In this document: in pieces, positions 1 through 8,323 of the stretch | Layout of the letters: each line of letters opens with the position of its first letter | How positions within the stretch are numbered: position 1 is the stretch's first letter | Assembly: GCA_002425765.1 (NCBI GenBank) | Contig: DIMW01000010.1 | Span: 104,080-168,079 of the forward strand | DNA length: 64,000 nt | Direction: 5' to 3' | From: Spirochaetaceae bacterium UBA5556 | Lineage (GTDB): Bacteria > Spirochaetota > Spirochaetia > Treponematales > Rectinemataceae | The notes under the pieces: model-generated | Seen by the model: only the letters and a program-made list of their open reading frames with translations | The model's database searches: none | Told to the model about the DNA's origin: nothing | Translations under genes and position numbers: made by a program

Positions 1-270
1 TGACGGCATATAGTTGACGACATATCTTGAGAATTCCAGCGCCTCTATCGATTCGACATACAGTCCCGTCATCTCCATCAGCGACATCCTGTTCGCAAGC
101 GCGGAATAATAGGAATCCCCGCAGCCGAGAATATAGAGATGCGTGATTGCCCCCATGTCGTGCTTTTTGAGACTGTTGTTCAGGTTCTCCAGTATGGCTT
201 TCCCATTTTCCTTTAGAAATGAAGGCTGAAGTAATATTTCCTCCAACATCACCTTCTTTTCGTAATGCAT
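1..270 (-). CDS. SIS-domain sugar isomerase/deglycase, N-terminal part (FrlB-like)
   Basis: The first 90 codons of a protein that runs off the left edge. The start is fixed by an AAAGGAG box 8 nt before the ATG at 270. It begins MHYEKKVMLEEILLQP and continues LYILGCGDSYYSA at about residues 46-58, the phosphosugar-binding loop of SIS domains such as FrlB and the isomerase half of GlmS. There is no N-terminal glutaminase domain, so this is a deglycase or isomerase rather than GlmS. It lies 88 nt downstream of a PfkB kinase on the same strand, the order expected if the kinase phosphorylates an amino-sugar adduct (fructoselysine type) and this enzyme cleaves it. The family is clear; the substrate is inference. 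Confidence 0.75.
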   Translation of the reverse strand, partial: MHYEKKVMLEEILLQPSFLKENGKAILENLNNSLKKHDMGAITHLYILGCGDSYYSALANRMSLMEMTGLYVESIEALEFSRYVVNYMPS

Positions 271-357
271 GTACGCTACTCCTTTGCATAGATTGTTTGC
301 CCCGGAACGGCCCAGGACCATTCCTGCCTTTTTTTCGATTTCCTTTCTTCTGGTGCG

Positions 358-1269
358 TCAGTATTCCGTGGTGACCTCCTGCAAGCGTTGTTCTGCGGCC
401 CGTGTATCGATACTGTTCATGCCGAACGTCCCTTCGGTCTCAATTATGAACGAGGCGGAAACCACCCCGCGCAAAGCCGACATCCGGGCGTTTGCCGTCT
501 TCAGATAGCCGGCCAGGAAGCCTCCGCAGAAGGAGTCGCCCGCGCCGGTAGGATCGACGACATGCGCTTTATATGCGGGGACAGAGAATTTCTCTCCAGT
601 TATCCTGTCGTACCCAATCGCGCCGTCGGGCCCGAGCTTTATCACTATGGCCTTGAGATGGGGGAATTCTCGGATCAGCCTTTCCAGCGCCTCATCAGGA
701 GAGAGATCGGGAAACAGGGCCCTGACTTCCTGACAACTGGGCAAAAAGGCATCGACAAAGCCGAGCCCCTCACCGAGCTTTTCCTTGTCCATACCTTCCA
801 TAAACTGAAAGGGAGGGTCGAGCGAGATAAACGTCGCGCCGCACTGGCGGGCATGCCTTACAAGCGCGATCTGCTTGCCCCAGGGCATCGGCGCGCAATG
901 GACAAAAGCCCCTTTCAGGATTTCCGGCGGCAGATCGGACGGCACGGGCGAATACTCCGTCCATTGGTTCTTTTCATTCCGGAACACGAACTGCCGCGTA
1001 CCGTCCTTTTCGTAAAGCCCCCAGTTGCGGAGCGATGGTTTGTCCTTGTACGTCACATAGGAGACATCGAGGCCATACATCTCCGCCAGGGATTCAACCG
1101 GATAATCAGGCCCCGCGACGGCCGAGATCTTTACGTCCCTCTGCCAGAGGGAAGCGCCAAGAGCGCTATAGACACCATCTCCACCCAGTATACCCATACG
1201 GACCCTGCCGTCGTGAAATACAAGGTCATCGATCGTTATGTTGCCGCAGACCAGACACAGAGCGCCCAC
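358..1269 (-). CDS. PfkB-family sugar kinase (FrlD-like)
   Basis: Ribokinase/PfkB-family kinase of about 303 residues, the usual length. The C-terminal signature DPTGAGDSFCGGF near residue 240 carries the catalytic Asp and anion hole, and there is an N-terminal GGDGVYSA stretch. An ATG at 1281 is possible, but a GGAGG box inside its codons 2-3 sits 5 nt before a GTG at 1269, so I prefer the GTG. First gene of an operon with the SIS-domain gene, behind a consensus promoter at 1320-1348. Kinase plus SIS deglycase suggests use of a fructoseamine-type (Amadori) compound; no transporter for it is visible in the window. Confidence 0.8.
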   Translation of the reverse strand: MGALCLVCGNITIDDLVFHDGRVRMGILGGDGVYSALGASLWQRDVKISAVAGPDYPVESLAEMYGLDVSYVTYKDKPSLRNWGLYEKDGTRQFVFRNEKNQWTEYSPVPSDLPPEILKGAFVHCAPMPWGKQIALVRHARQCGATFISLDPPFQFMEGMDKEKLGEGLGFVDAFLPSCQEVRALFPDLSPDEALERLIREFPHLKAIVIKLGPDGAIGYDRITGEKFSVPAYKAHVVDPTGAGDSFCGGFLAGYLKTANARMSALRGVVSASFIIETEGTFGMNSIDTRAAEQRLQEVTTEY

Positions 1270-1319
1270 CAGATCCTCCATTAAGGTATTTTTCTAACAC
1301 AATGTGGTATTTTATTAAC

Positions 1320-1348
1320 ATTATAAATGTGGTTTTCTTATTTGTCAA
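1320..1348 (-). promoter_or_regulatory. Consensus sigma-70 promoter of the PfkB/SIS operon
   Basis: On the minus strand TTGACA (1343-1348), a 17-nt spacer and TATAAT (1320-1325). Two copies of AATGTGGT (plus-strand 1301-1308 and 1326-1333) flank the -10 box 25 nt apart, a plausible regulator site. The AT-rich stretch out to about 1500 shows no gene. Confidence 0.8.
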
Positions 1349-1501
1349 CGAAAATATTACAAGATTATGTGACATTTTAACCAATAGATTTTATGAAAAA
1401 GAATGACATGAAAGGAAGAAAGCAGGCAGAAAGACAGCATTCAGAGGCGATAAAAATCGAACTTGGCGCCGCGCACGGGAACGCGCAGGCGCCTAACCGA
1501 A

Positions 1502-2392
1502 TCAATTTGGGCGTCTCACCTCAGTCTTGGCCAATTGCTCATAGTAGCGGGCGATAGCTCCGTGATCGAGATCGCCCATGCCATTCACCTTGAGAGACTG
1601 AAGTATTTCCATCACCGACGCCGTCAGGGGCAAAGGCACCCCTACTTCATGGGCCGTCTCGATCGCATTGTTGAGGTCTTTTATATGAAGATTAACGCGA
1701 AAGCCAGGATTGAACTTGCGATCCATAACGAGAGGAGCCTTCGCCTCGAGGACGGAGGAGCCCGCAAGACCTCCACGGATAGCCTTGTAAACAAGTTCAG
1801 GCTCGACGCCCGCCTTGGTAGCCAGCACTAAGGCTTCGGACATGGCGGCGATATTGAGAGCGACAATTATCTGATTGGCGAGCTTCGTGACATTGCCCGC
1901 CCCTATATCGCCCGTGAGGACGACCGAAGCGGCCATCGCCTTCATGAGATCATAGTACTTGTCAAAAACTCCCTTCTTCCCTCCCACCATGACCGACAGA
2001 GTGCCGTCAATAGCCTTGGGCTCGCCTCCCGAAACAGGGGCATCGAGCATTTCCATCCCTTTCTCGGCAAGTCTCAGGCTCAATTCACGACTGACCAGAG
2101 GGGCGATAGAGCTCATGTCGATGAGCACAAGCCCGGGCCTCGCGGCCTCGATAACTCCATTAGGGCCCAAAACGACCTCTTTGACATGGGGCGAGTTGGG
2201 CAGCATGGTGATGATGACCTCGACCTTCTCTGCCAATTCTCGGGCGTTTTCCGCCGACTCGGCACCGAGGGCGATCAGCTCTGTAACTGCCGACTTGTTC
2301 ACATCATGCACGACGAGAGAGTACCCGGCCTTTATGAGATTCTTACTCATGGGCTTGCCCATGATTCCCAATCCGATGAATCCGACTTTCAT
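1502..2392 (-). CDS. GarR-type 3-hydroxyacid dehydrogenase (tartronate semialdehyde reductase-like)
   Basis: NAD(P)-dependent reductase of the 6-phosphogluconate/3-hydroxyisobutyrate dehydrogenase family, 296 residues as in GarR. Visible parts: N-terminal GFIGLGIMG nucleotide-binding loop, DAPVSGG substrate loop near residue 118, and KLANQ with the catalytic Lys near 170. The start at 2392 follows a GGGGAGGA box by 5-6 nt; the in-frame codon at 2407 overlaps that box and is rejected. It likely interconverts 2-hydroxy-3-oxopropionate and glycerate or a related pair. It is transcribed toward the PfkB/SIS operon with about 230 nt between, so co-transcription is uncertain. Confidence 0.82.
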   Translation of the reverse strand: MKVGFIGLGIMGKPMSKNLIKAGYSLVVHDVNKSAVTELIALGAESAENARELAEKVEVIITMLPNSPHVKEVVLGPNGVIEAARPGLVLIDMSSIAPLVSRELSLRLAEKGMEMLDAPVSGGEPKAIDGTLSVMVGGKKGVFDKYYDLMKAMAASVVLTGDIGAGNVTKLANQIIVALNIAAMSEALVLATKAGVEPELVYKAIRGGLAGSSVLEAKAPLVMDRKFNPGFRVNLHIKDLNNAIETAHEVGVPLPLTASVMEILQSLKVNGMGDLDHGAIARYYEQLAKTEVRRPN

Positions 2393-2678
2393 GCTAATCC
2401 TCCCCATATTATTTCTTTATTCCGCGTTACCGCGAAGGACGCGCCAAATTGAAACGGCTTATGTGCATATGATTCATATTTAACATATCTTGTCATAAAA
2501 ATGATAAAATTGAAATATGTTTTGGTAGAAAAATAACAATATTAACATTTAGACATGATTGAGGTCGTAGCCTCTCACACCCTACTTGCCGATGGATTGG
2601 ATGCGTACGCAGCCTCTGTCCCTGGAGTCTTACGGGCTGACGGGGTATGATGAAGTGTTACAGTCTGAGGAGTATGCC
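2393..2678. other. Divergent intergenic region, no gene
   Basis: AT-rich spacer between the GarR-like gene and the ferritin/VIT gene. It must contain both promoters. The last 130 nt upstream of 2679 are GC-rich and could fold into a leader, but I recognise no known riboswitch. Confidence 0.5.
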
Positions 2679-3563
2679 ATGAACAATCAAATAGATGAAA
2701 AACTGTTGAACGATGTCCTTCGCTTCCAAGGCGAAGAAATGACCGGCTCCCTGCTCTATGGGAAGCTGGCAAAAAAATGCAGGGATACGCACAACGCGGC
2801 CGTCCTCTCCGACATGGCTGCGGCAGAAAAGCGCCATTACGCATTCTGGCAAAGCATCTCGGGGCAGGAAGTCGCCCCGCGCCGAGGACAGATCATGCTC
2901 TTTACCATGCTGGCACAGGTCTTCGGCCTGACGTTCACGCTCAAGCTCCTCGAAAAGGGAGAAGAGGTATCGGCATCCGATTATGCCCGTGTGGCTCTCC
3001 TTCATCCCGGCGCCGAAAAAATAGGTGAAGAGGAGGAACAGCACGAGAGCGCCCTGCTCGACATGATCGACGAGGAGAAGCTCTCATACGTCGGTGCGGT
3101 TATCCTTGGCCTCAACGACGCGCTGGTGGAATTGACGGGCACTGTGGCGGGCCTGACCTTCGCGTTTCAAAAGGGAAAACTTGTCGTCGTCAGCGCGATA
3201 ATCACGGGAATAGCGGCGGCTCTGTCCATGGCTGCCTCGAACTATCTCGCCTCGAAGGCCGACAATGACCCAAAGGCGAAAAAGGCGGCAGTCTATACGG
3301 GAGTATCCTATCTCATAACGGTCATGCTTCTGGTGCTGCCGTATCTCATAGTGCCTCAGACCGGCATCTGGATCTATGTGAGTCTCGCGATCACGCTCCT
3401 CATCGCTGTCGGCGTCATCGCGGGATTCAATTTCTATATATCGGTGGCCAAGGGCCAGGCCTTCAAACCGCGTTTTTTGGAAATGGCGGGAATAAGCCTT
3501 GGCGTCTCCTTCTTTTCCTTCCTCATAGGACTCCTGGTGAAGTTGGTCTTCGGCGTCGAGTGA
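2679..3563 (+). CDS. Ferritin-like/VIT1-CCC1 family iron or manganese transporter
   Basis: A 294-residue two-part protein. Residues 1-130 form a ferritin-like helical bundle with acidic and His residues (for example FQGEEMTG, EKRHYAFW, EEEEQHES). The rest is a VIT/CCC1 membrane domain starting LGLNDALVELTGTVAGLTFA, the conserved first helix of the vacuolar iron transporter family, followed by about four more membrane helices. Relatives move Fe(II) or Mn(II) out of the cytoplasm. The start at 2679 is chosen because CTGAGGAG lies 6-7 nt upstream; the open frame extends to 2586 without a ribosome site. A bacterioferritin gene lies 1.5 kb away, which fits iron homeostasis. Confidence 0.85.
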   Translation: MNNQIDEKLLNDVLRFQGEEMTGSLLYGKLAKKCRDTHNAAVLSDMAAAEKRHYAFWQSISGQEVAPRRGQIMLFTMLAQVFGLTFTLKLLEKGEEVSASDYARVALLHPGAEKIGEEEEQHESALLDMIDEEKLSYVGAVILGLNDALVELTGTVAGLTFAFQKGKLVVVSAIITGIAAALSMAASNYLASKADNDPKAKKAAVYTGVSYLITVMLLVLPYLIVPQTGIWIYVSLAITLLIAVGVIAGFNFYISVAKGQAFKPRFLEMAGISLGVSFFSFLIGLLVKLVFGVE

Positions 3564-3586
3564 GAGGCACTGAATCGATTATTTCT

Positions 3587-3883
3587 CTATCTTGGAAAAA
3601 CGTAGCGCAGGATGAGCTCCGCACCCCGTTCGTACCCGCCGGAGGCCTTGAACGAATCGGAGACTTTCCGGGCGTTCTCATAGAAATTCCGGCCTCCCAG
3701 GAGCATCCGCGCCGCGGCGCGTATATCCCCGGAATCGGCGCCGGCCGCTTCGATTTTCTCCTTGAATTCCGGTGTATCGAAATAGAGTATCCTCTCGCCC
3801 CGCGCCACTAGATTCCTCACTACCGGCAAGGTCGGGTTGACATGCCCATACGCCGGCAGATTGAAGAATACCCCTGTTCCCAT
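3587..3883 (-). pseudogene. Internally deleted MGT-type glycosyltransferase
   Basis: Only 98 codons. Residues 1-48 (NLPAYGHVNPTLPVVRNL, then DTPEFKEKIEAAGA) match the N-terminus of macrolide/UDP-glucosyltransferases of about 400 residues. Residues 60-95 (KVSDSFKASGGYERGAELI) match the extreme C-terminus. The donor-binding middle is missing with the frame intact, so this looks like one in-frame deletion. Nucleotide-sugar binding would be lost. It lies between the VIT gene (convergent) and the Nudix gene (upstream, same strand). Confidence 0.7.
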
Positions 3884-3907
3884 CCGGAGCCCTCCTGCAC
3901 CGCACTC

Positions 3908-4471
3908 TCAGTCCGAATAACCCCGGTATCGCATGTAGAAAAAAAGCGTCGCGGTCATGAGCGCGTGGCCGTATTCCTCGCCGCCGATCATGTCCACCGC
4001 GTCGCGTTCGGGGACGAGGACGACCTCGATTTCCTCGTGCGCGTCGAGGTGCTGCGTCGAATCAAGATAGCAGCCTTCCGCGATAAAGGCATGGAAGGTA
4101 TTCGTCATGAAGGCCGGATTGGGCGACAGATCGCCGAGGGGGAGGATCATCTCCGCCCTGTATCCCGTCTCTTCCAGGAGTTCGCGGGCGATCGCCTTGC
4201 GGGGATCCTCGGACGGATCGATGGTACCGCCGGGGAATTCCACCGATATCTTGCCGGTACCGTGACGAAACTGTCTGATCATCACGAACTTGCGGCCTTC
4301 AGGCGTATCGACCACGGGAATGATGCCCGCCCAGTCGGGCGCGTCCACAAGATAAAAGGCTCCGTCCACGGTCCCGTCGCACGTTCTGCGCATGCTTTCG
4401 CGCACACGGAATATCCTGCAATCCGCGATTTCGCGGGACGACGTCTCGATCCAGGGTTCCGGATTTTTCAT
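3908..4471 (-). CDS. Nudix hydrolase (ADP-ribose pyrophosphatase-like)
   Basis: 187 residues with a complete Nudix box at about residues 82-104 (G-x5-E-x7-RELLEETG), which binds Mg and cleaves nucleoside diphosphate-linked compounds. The upstream GGVEFPGG-like strand and overall layout fit the ADP-ribose pyrophosphatase group, but substrate cannot be fixed from sequence. No ribosome binding site precedes the ATG; a weak -10 (TAGGGT) sits 6 nt upstream, so it may be leaderless like other genes here. The glycosyltransferase relic follows 25 nt downstream. Confidence 0.85.
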   Translation of the reverse strand: MKNPEPWIETSSREIADCRIFRVRESMRRTCDGTVDGAFYLVDAPDWAGIIPVVDTPEGRKFVMIRQFRHGTGKISVEFPGGTIDPSEDPRKAIARELLEETGYRAEMILPLGDLSPNPAFMTNTFHAFIAEGCYLDSTQHLDAHEEIEVVLVPERDAVDMIGGEEYGHALMTATLFFYMRYRGYSD

Positions 4472-4574
4472 GGCATAACCCTACACCGCCCCGAGACCCT
4501 TCCGCAAGGTCAAGGAATCGGCACCTGCCTTAGTCTATCCTGAAGGTTATCGATACTGAAAGAAGAGGAAATAA

Positions 4575-4676
4575 ATGTTCATACTAGGCAAAATACTGGC
4601 CTCGGTCGTATTGCCGCCGTGCGTCTTCGGCAGAGACTCGAAGTTCAGCCGAACGGCATGGCGCGGTGGACCGTAG
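4575..4676 (+). pseudogene. 34-codon ORF resembling the start of a DUF218/ElyC-type protein
   Basis: An AGAGGA box precedes ATG 4575. The first residues MFILGKILASVVLPPCVF resemble the N-terminal membrane helix of YdcF/ElyC (DUF218) proteins, then the frame ends at 4676. Probably the stub of a gene truncated by the adjacent IS relic. Weak call based on about 18 residues. Confidence 0.3.
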
Positions 4677-4689
4677 TACAGGGAATAAT

Positions 4690-5105
4690 TAAAGTCAAAG
4701 ACCTCCGGCAAAGCCAGAGGCTTGAAATAGGTGAACCACTCAAAGCGGTTTTATTAGAAGCCTACTTCTGGGTGGCAGCCTAATCGGCCATTAGGTCGAG
4801 CTCATCTTGTCGCTTATCTTCGTCTTCCTGATTCCTTATGTAGTCACAAATCACCGTTGCAGCTAAATCTACTGTTGATGCAAAATATCCCCATGTTCAG
4901 AAATCTTGGCCCGTGCAGCGTTTCTGCCTTCCTACTTTGTGGGACTTAGGCTCTGATATTGATCTATAAAATCTCCTGTTCATGTAACTTTGGCGGTTCA
5001 CGTCAGGAGATCCTCTTTTATCCATCACGCTGTCAAATACTTCAGTAACCGTAAAACCCCTTAAGTCCCTCACCAAAGCGGGAGGTTTACCATTTTAATC
5101 AGGAA
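4690..5105 (-). mobile_element. Decayed IS200/IS605-type element
   Basis: Remnants of a TnpA transposase on the minus strand. An N-terminal piece starts at ATG 5025 and contains NRRFYRSISE. A C-terminal piece, 4893-4780, reads WGYFASTVDL then DYIRNQEDEDKR and ends with TAG, as in the tail of IS200 TnpA. The middle with the HUH motif and catalytic Tyr is gone, and a stop at 4897-4899 separates the pieces. An imperfect palindrome at 4702-4720 (CCTCCGGC-aaa-GCCAGAGG) resembles the right-end hairpin of this family. Non-functional. Confidence 0.65.
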
Positions 5106-5116
5106 ATCAAATCCCC

Positions 5117-5587
5117 TCAGTCCTCGACTTGCGTCGTCAGGAAAGTGGGAAGCGTCATATGCTCGATTTCGGACTGAAGCGCTTCGATGTTGTCCATATG
5201 CGCATCCTCATCGTTCAGGATATCCTGGAGAAAATCGCGGGTGGCGAAATCCTTAAGCTCCGTCATCAAGGCGATGGCCTCGTTGTATCCTTTAATCGCG
5301 ATGTATTCGGCGGCATGGTCATTCGCGAGCTGTTTGTCCACAGAAGGACCGATATTGATCTTTTTCAGCTCGCTGACGATGGGTGTGCCCTCAAGGAAAA
5401 GAATACGGCCAATGAGCTTCTCGGCATGCTTCATTTCGTCGATCGCGCGCTTTTCGAAATTCTTGTGGAGCCTTTCGTAGCCCCAATCGTCGCACATCTC
5501 CGAATGAACCATGTACTGATTGATCGCGGTGAGCTCATCGGCTAAAAGACTGTTGAGCGCATCGATGATTCGTTTGTCGCTTTTCAT
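5117..5587 (-). CDS. bfr: Bacterioferritin
   Basis: 156 residues, the standard length. All dinuclear ferroxidase ligands are at canonical positions: E18, E51, H54, E94, E127, H130. The haem axial Met52 is present (sequence DEMKHAE), so a haem-binding bacterioferritin rather than a plain ferritin. The start at 5587 follows AAGGAGGTTACC; an in-frame upstream codon at 5623 lacks a box. It oxidises and stores iron as a 24-mer in the cytoplasm. Own promoter at 5661-5689, and the leader contains an inverted repeat (AATAAC at 5614-5619, GTTATT at 5629-5634). Confidence 0.95.
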   Translation of the reverse strand: MKSDKRIIDALNSLLADELTAINQYMVHSEMCDDWGYERLHKNFEKRAIDEMKHAEKLIGRILFLEGTPIVSELKKINIGPSVDKQLANDHAAEYIAIKGYNEAIALMTELKDFATRDFLQDILNDEDAHMDNIEALQSEIEHMTLPTFLTTQVED

Positions 5588-5660
5588 GGTAACCTCCTTA
5601 GGAGTTACTGAGAAATAACGCATGTGCGGTTATTTGACAGGTTAAGCTCTTACAATATTA

Positions 5661-5689
5661 ACTATAGCACCCCGCATGATCCCTCACAA
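5661..5689 (-). promoter_or_regulatory. Promoter of bfr
   Basis: Minus strand TTGTGA (5684-5689), 17 nt, TATAGT (5661-5666). The transcript would carry a leader of about 70 nt with a 6-bp inverted repeat before the ribosome site. Confidence 0.6.
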
Positions 5690-5790
5690 GAAGTTACTCA
5701 GCGATGACAAAAGTTTTTACATAAATATTCCGTTAAAGATGTTGCAAGATCATAATATTTATTGCATAATAAAATAGATAAAGGTACGTG

Positions 5791-6783
5791 ATGAGAAAAA
5801 GTAGTTTTCATCTGCCTTGGTGCGTGTTTTTTTTGACCACCGCTCTTTTTTGCAATGCATGCAGCGTTTCTATTCAGAACCAGAATGCAACCCCGGAGCA
5901 GCCTCACAACTCCGATGCCGAATCGAAGATCGTTGAGCTTACTCCAAGCGATCCTATCGAGTATGATACTTTTGTGCCTTCTCTTCCTGTCTTGCAGAGT
6001 GCGGGTTCAGGTACTCCAGCACCTGTGCTCATTCTGTTGTACCACAATATCACAGAGCTTTCGGCCCCAGGGACGTACGACCGAAGACTCCAAGATTTTG
6101 AAAGTGATCTTAACTATCTGAAAGATAATAATATAACAGTGATAAGGCTTTCCGATATTCTCAGGATTCAGTCGGGAGAAATTATTCCAGAGGAAGGGCA
6201 GCAGTTCGCGGTAATCACGTTCGACGATGGATATTTCTCTCAATATTCAAAGGCTTTCCTTCTCCTAAAAGAATACAGCATGCCGGCCACATTCTTTATC
6301 ATCACCTCATTTGTTGGCACAACGGACTATATGACATGGGAGGAGATCGGGGAAATGGCAAGCTACTCTCCGGGAAACGGCCAGCAACCCTTCTTTGAAT
6401 TCGGCTCGCACACGGTCGACCATCGCAGTCTCGCCTATGATGCTTCGACATTTCCCGATAAAAATGATTACATCCTGTTCCTCAATATGGAGCTGAACCA
6501 GTCAAAAAATGCGATTTTGGAGCATGTGAATCAGACCAATATATTCCTCGCGCTTCCTTACGGAGACGGCGCCTACGAAGAGGAAGTTTTGTATGCCGCA
6601 GTGCGCACGGGCTACACCGGCATTAGAACATCGATTTACGGTGCATTCGACGCCTACAATACGAATTGGAACTACCATCTCCCCAGTGTGGCGATCCTCG
6701 GCCCCACCGATATCGGCGTTCTGCCCGACTACTACGAACAGTTGCTCCCCGAGACGGGCTTACTCAAGCTATCGGTGCACTAG
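5791..6783 (+). CDS. Polysaccharide deacetylase-family lipoprotein
   Basis: 330 residues. The N-terminus has a basic start, a hydrophobic core and FCNAC ending at Cys24, a relaxed lipobox of the kind tolerated in spirochaetes. A Ser/Pro/Glu-rich linker follows, then a NodB homology domain: TFDDG (motif 1, metal Asp) near residue 145 and SHTVDHRSL (motif 2, H-x3-H) near 210. This family removes N- or O-acetyl groups from peptidoglycan, chitin-type or surface polysaccharides. An alternative GTG at 5788 directly precedes the chosen ATG. The stop overlaps the stop of the convergent transporter gene by 4 nt. Confidence 0.85.
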   Translation: MRKSSFHLPWCVFFLTTALFCNACSVSIQNQNATPEQPHNSDAESKIVELTPSDPIEYDTFVPSLPVLQSAGSGTPAPVLILLYHNITELSAPGTYDRRLQDFESDLNYLKDNNITVIRLSDILRIQSGEIIPEEGQQFAVITFDDGYFSQYSKAFLLLKEYSMPATFFIITSFVGTTDYMTWEEIGEMASYSPGNGQQPFFEFGSHTVDHRSLAYDASTFPDKNDYILFLNMELNQSKNAILEHVNQTNIFLALPYGDGAYEEEVLYAAVRTGYTGIRTSIYGAFDAYNTNWNYHLPSVAILGPTDIGVLPDYYEQLLPETGLLKLSVH

Positions 6784-8297
6784 TCCGCCGCGCCGCCCTT
6801 ATTGTCTCGCGACACTTCTCTGAACTTCCAGCACTCGTCGTAGCGCCGCCCGCTCACTGTTTCACAGACTGACTTGACTGAAGGATCGACCTCTTCCATG
6901 CTCCCTCCAGCGCGGAGGCGCACAAGTTCCTGGGCGAGAACTTCGCTGTGCTTCGGACTGAGCTCGAAGCGGGTGGCCGCGAGTATGCCGACCGCTATCA
7001 AGATGGTCGGTCCGCCAAGGAAGAACACCAAAAACTTATTGAGCACCTCCTGTGTCTGAACCTGGTTGGACTGAAATCCCACGAGTTGCAAAAAAAGGCC
7101 GATGAGCGGCATGACGATCGCGCCCTGCACGAGCTTTCTCGTCAGCGTCATCGCTCCCGAATAGACGCCAGAGCGCTGGGTGCCGGTCATGAGTTCATCG
7201 ACATCGATGACATTGGGCAATATCGCATAGGGAATGTAGACCGCCGCCGAGGTGCCGAGTCCGATCATCGCGCAGATGAGCGCGATGAGGAGGAGGGGCG
7301 TTGTCGGCGCGAGAAAAGCCGTCGCGTAGAGTCCCACGAGCCAGATCGACAGCCCAAGGATGTAGGCAAATCGTTTGCCCTTGCTGTTGGCCACTTTCAC
7401 GTAGACGAAGATCATCGCGAGCTGCACGACCATCAGTGAGCCCATCGCGACTGAATAGATTCCCGGCCGGCGCAGATAGTACGTGAGATAGTAGGTGAAG
7501 AGCGCCATGAGAAGGTCCATCGCCGAATAGGCGAAGACATACATGAGGATGTGTATCCTGAAGGATCTGTTCGAGAAAATGCTGAGGAATTCCTTCATGA
7601 AATTGCGCGAAATCGAGGCACCGGCGATGCGGGGATTTTCCCATGTCCCGAAAAAGACAAAAATCCAGGGAAGGGCAAAAAAGAGGCCAAATACGATCGA
7701 CATGGCAAGATACCCTGCCGTCGGGCTTCCCTTCGTCGAATCGATGATGATCTTGGGAACTGTTGCCGCAAGCAGCGAAGAAAATCCCGAGAAAAAAAGA
7801 CGTGCGCCCGAAAGCCGGTTGCGGACCTTATAATCGCCCGAAAGTTCGGCGGCGAGCGCGGAATAAGGAATCATCACCATGGTGAACACGGTGGCGAAGA
7901 TGACATAGGCGAAGCTGTAATACAGAAAGAGCCCCGCCTGCGTGTGCGTCCGGACGGGGATCCACAGGAGGATGAATGAAATAGCGATGGGCACGATACC
8001 CGCGAGAAAATACATGCGCCGGCGGCCAAAGCGGGATCGGGTGTTGTCAGAGATATAGCCCATGAGGGGATCGGTGACGGCGTCCCACACCTTGCCGATG
8101 CCGAACACGAGGCCGGCGAGCGCGGGCGAAAGTCCGACGACTTCGGTGAGGTAAAACATGAACAGAAGACCGACGATCATGAATGAACCGCCGCCGTAGA
8201 TGTCGCCCAAACCATACGAGACGAGAGTCCCGAAACTGACATTTCTCTGCGATGCGGCCGTGGAGACGCTCTGCGCGTCATCCGATATTTCTGGCAT
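6780..8297 (-). CDS. GPH-family (MelB-like) sugar:cation symporter
   Basis: 505-residue membrane protein with about 12 predicted helices. The signature GKVWDAVTDPLMGYISDNTRSRFGRR at residues 60-85 is the first cytoplasmic-loop motif of glycoside-pentoside-hexuronide transporters (the Asp residues couple cation binding). A GGGAGG box is 9 nt from ATG 8297; the ATG at 8306 directly abuts the box and is rejected. It is 26 nt downstream of the glycosidase gene on the same strand, so the pair probably imports and cleaves the same glycoside. A degraded second copy of its 3' end lies at about 10711-10768. Confidence 0.85.
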   Translation of the reverse strand: MPEISDDAQSVSTAASQRNVSFGTLVSYGLGDIYGGGSFMIVGLLFMFYLTEVVGLSPALAGLVFGIGKVWDAVTDPLMGYISDNTRSRFGRRRMYFLAGIVPIAISFILLWIPVRTHTQAGLFLYYSFAYVIFATVFTMVMIPYSALAAELSGDYKVRNRLSGARLFFSGFSSLLAATVPKIIIDSTKGSPTAGYLAMSIVFGLFFALPWIFVFFGTWENPRIAGASISRNFMKEFLSIFSNRSFRIHILMYVFAYSAMDLLMALFTYYLTYYLRRPGIYSVAMGSLMVVQLAMIFVYVKVANSKGKRFAYILGLSIWLVGLYATAFLAPTTPLLLIALICAMIGLGTSAAVYIPYAILPNVIDVDELMTGTQRSGVYSGAMTLTRKLVQGAIVMPLIGLFLQLVGFQSNQVQTQEVLNKFLVFFLGGPTILIAVGILAATRFELSPKHSEVLAQELVRLRAGGSMEEVDPSVKSVCETVSGRRYDECWKFREVSRDNKGGAAD

Positions 8298-8323
8298 GTT
8301 GTTCATCCTCCCTTGAAATCCTA

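Noticed and set aside
2550..2678. Possible riboswitch ahead of the ferritin/VIT gene
   Set aside because: The leader is GC-rich and could fold, but I could not match the conserved bases of the Mn, Mg or NiCo riboswitch classes.
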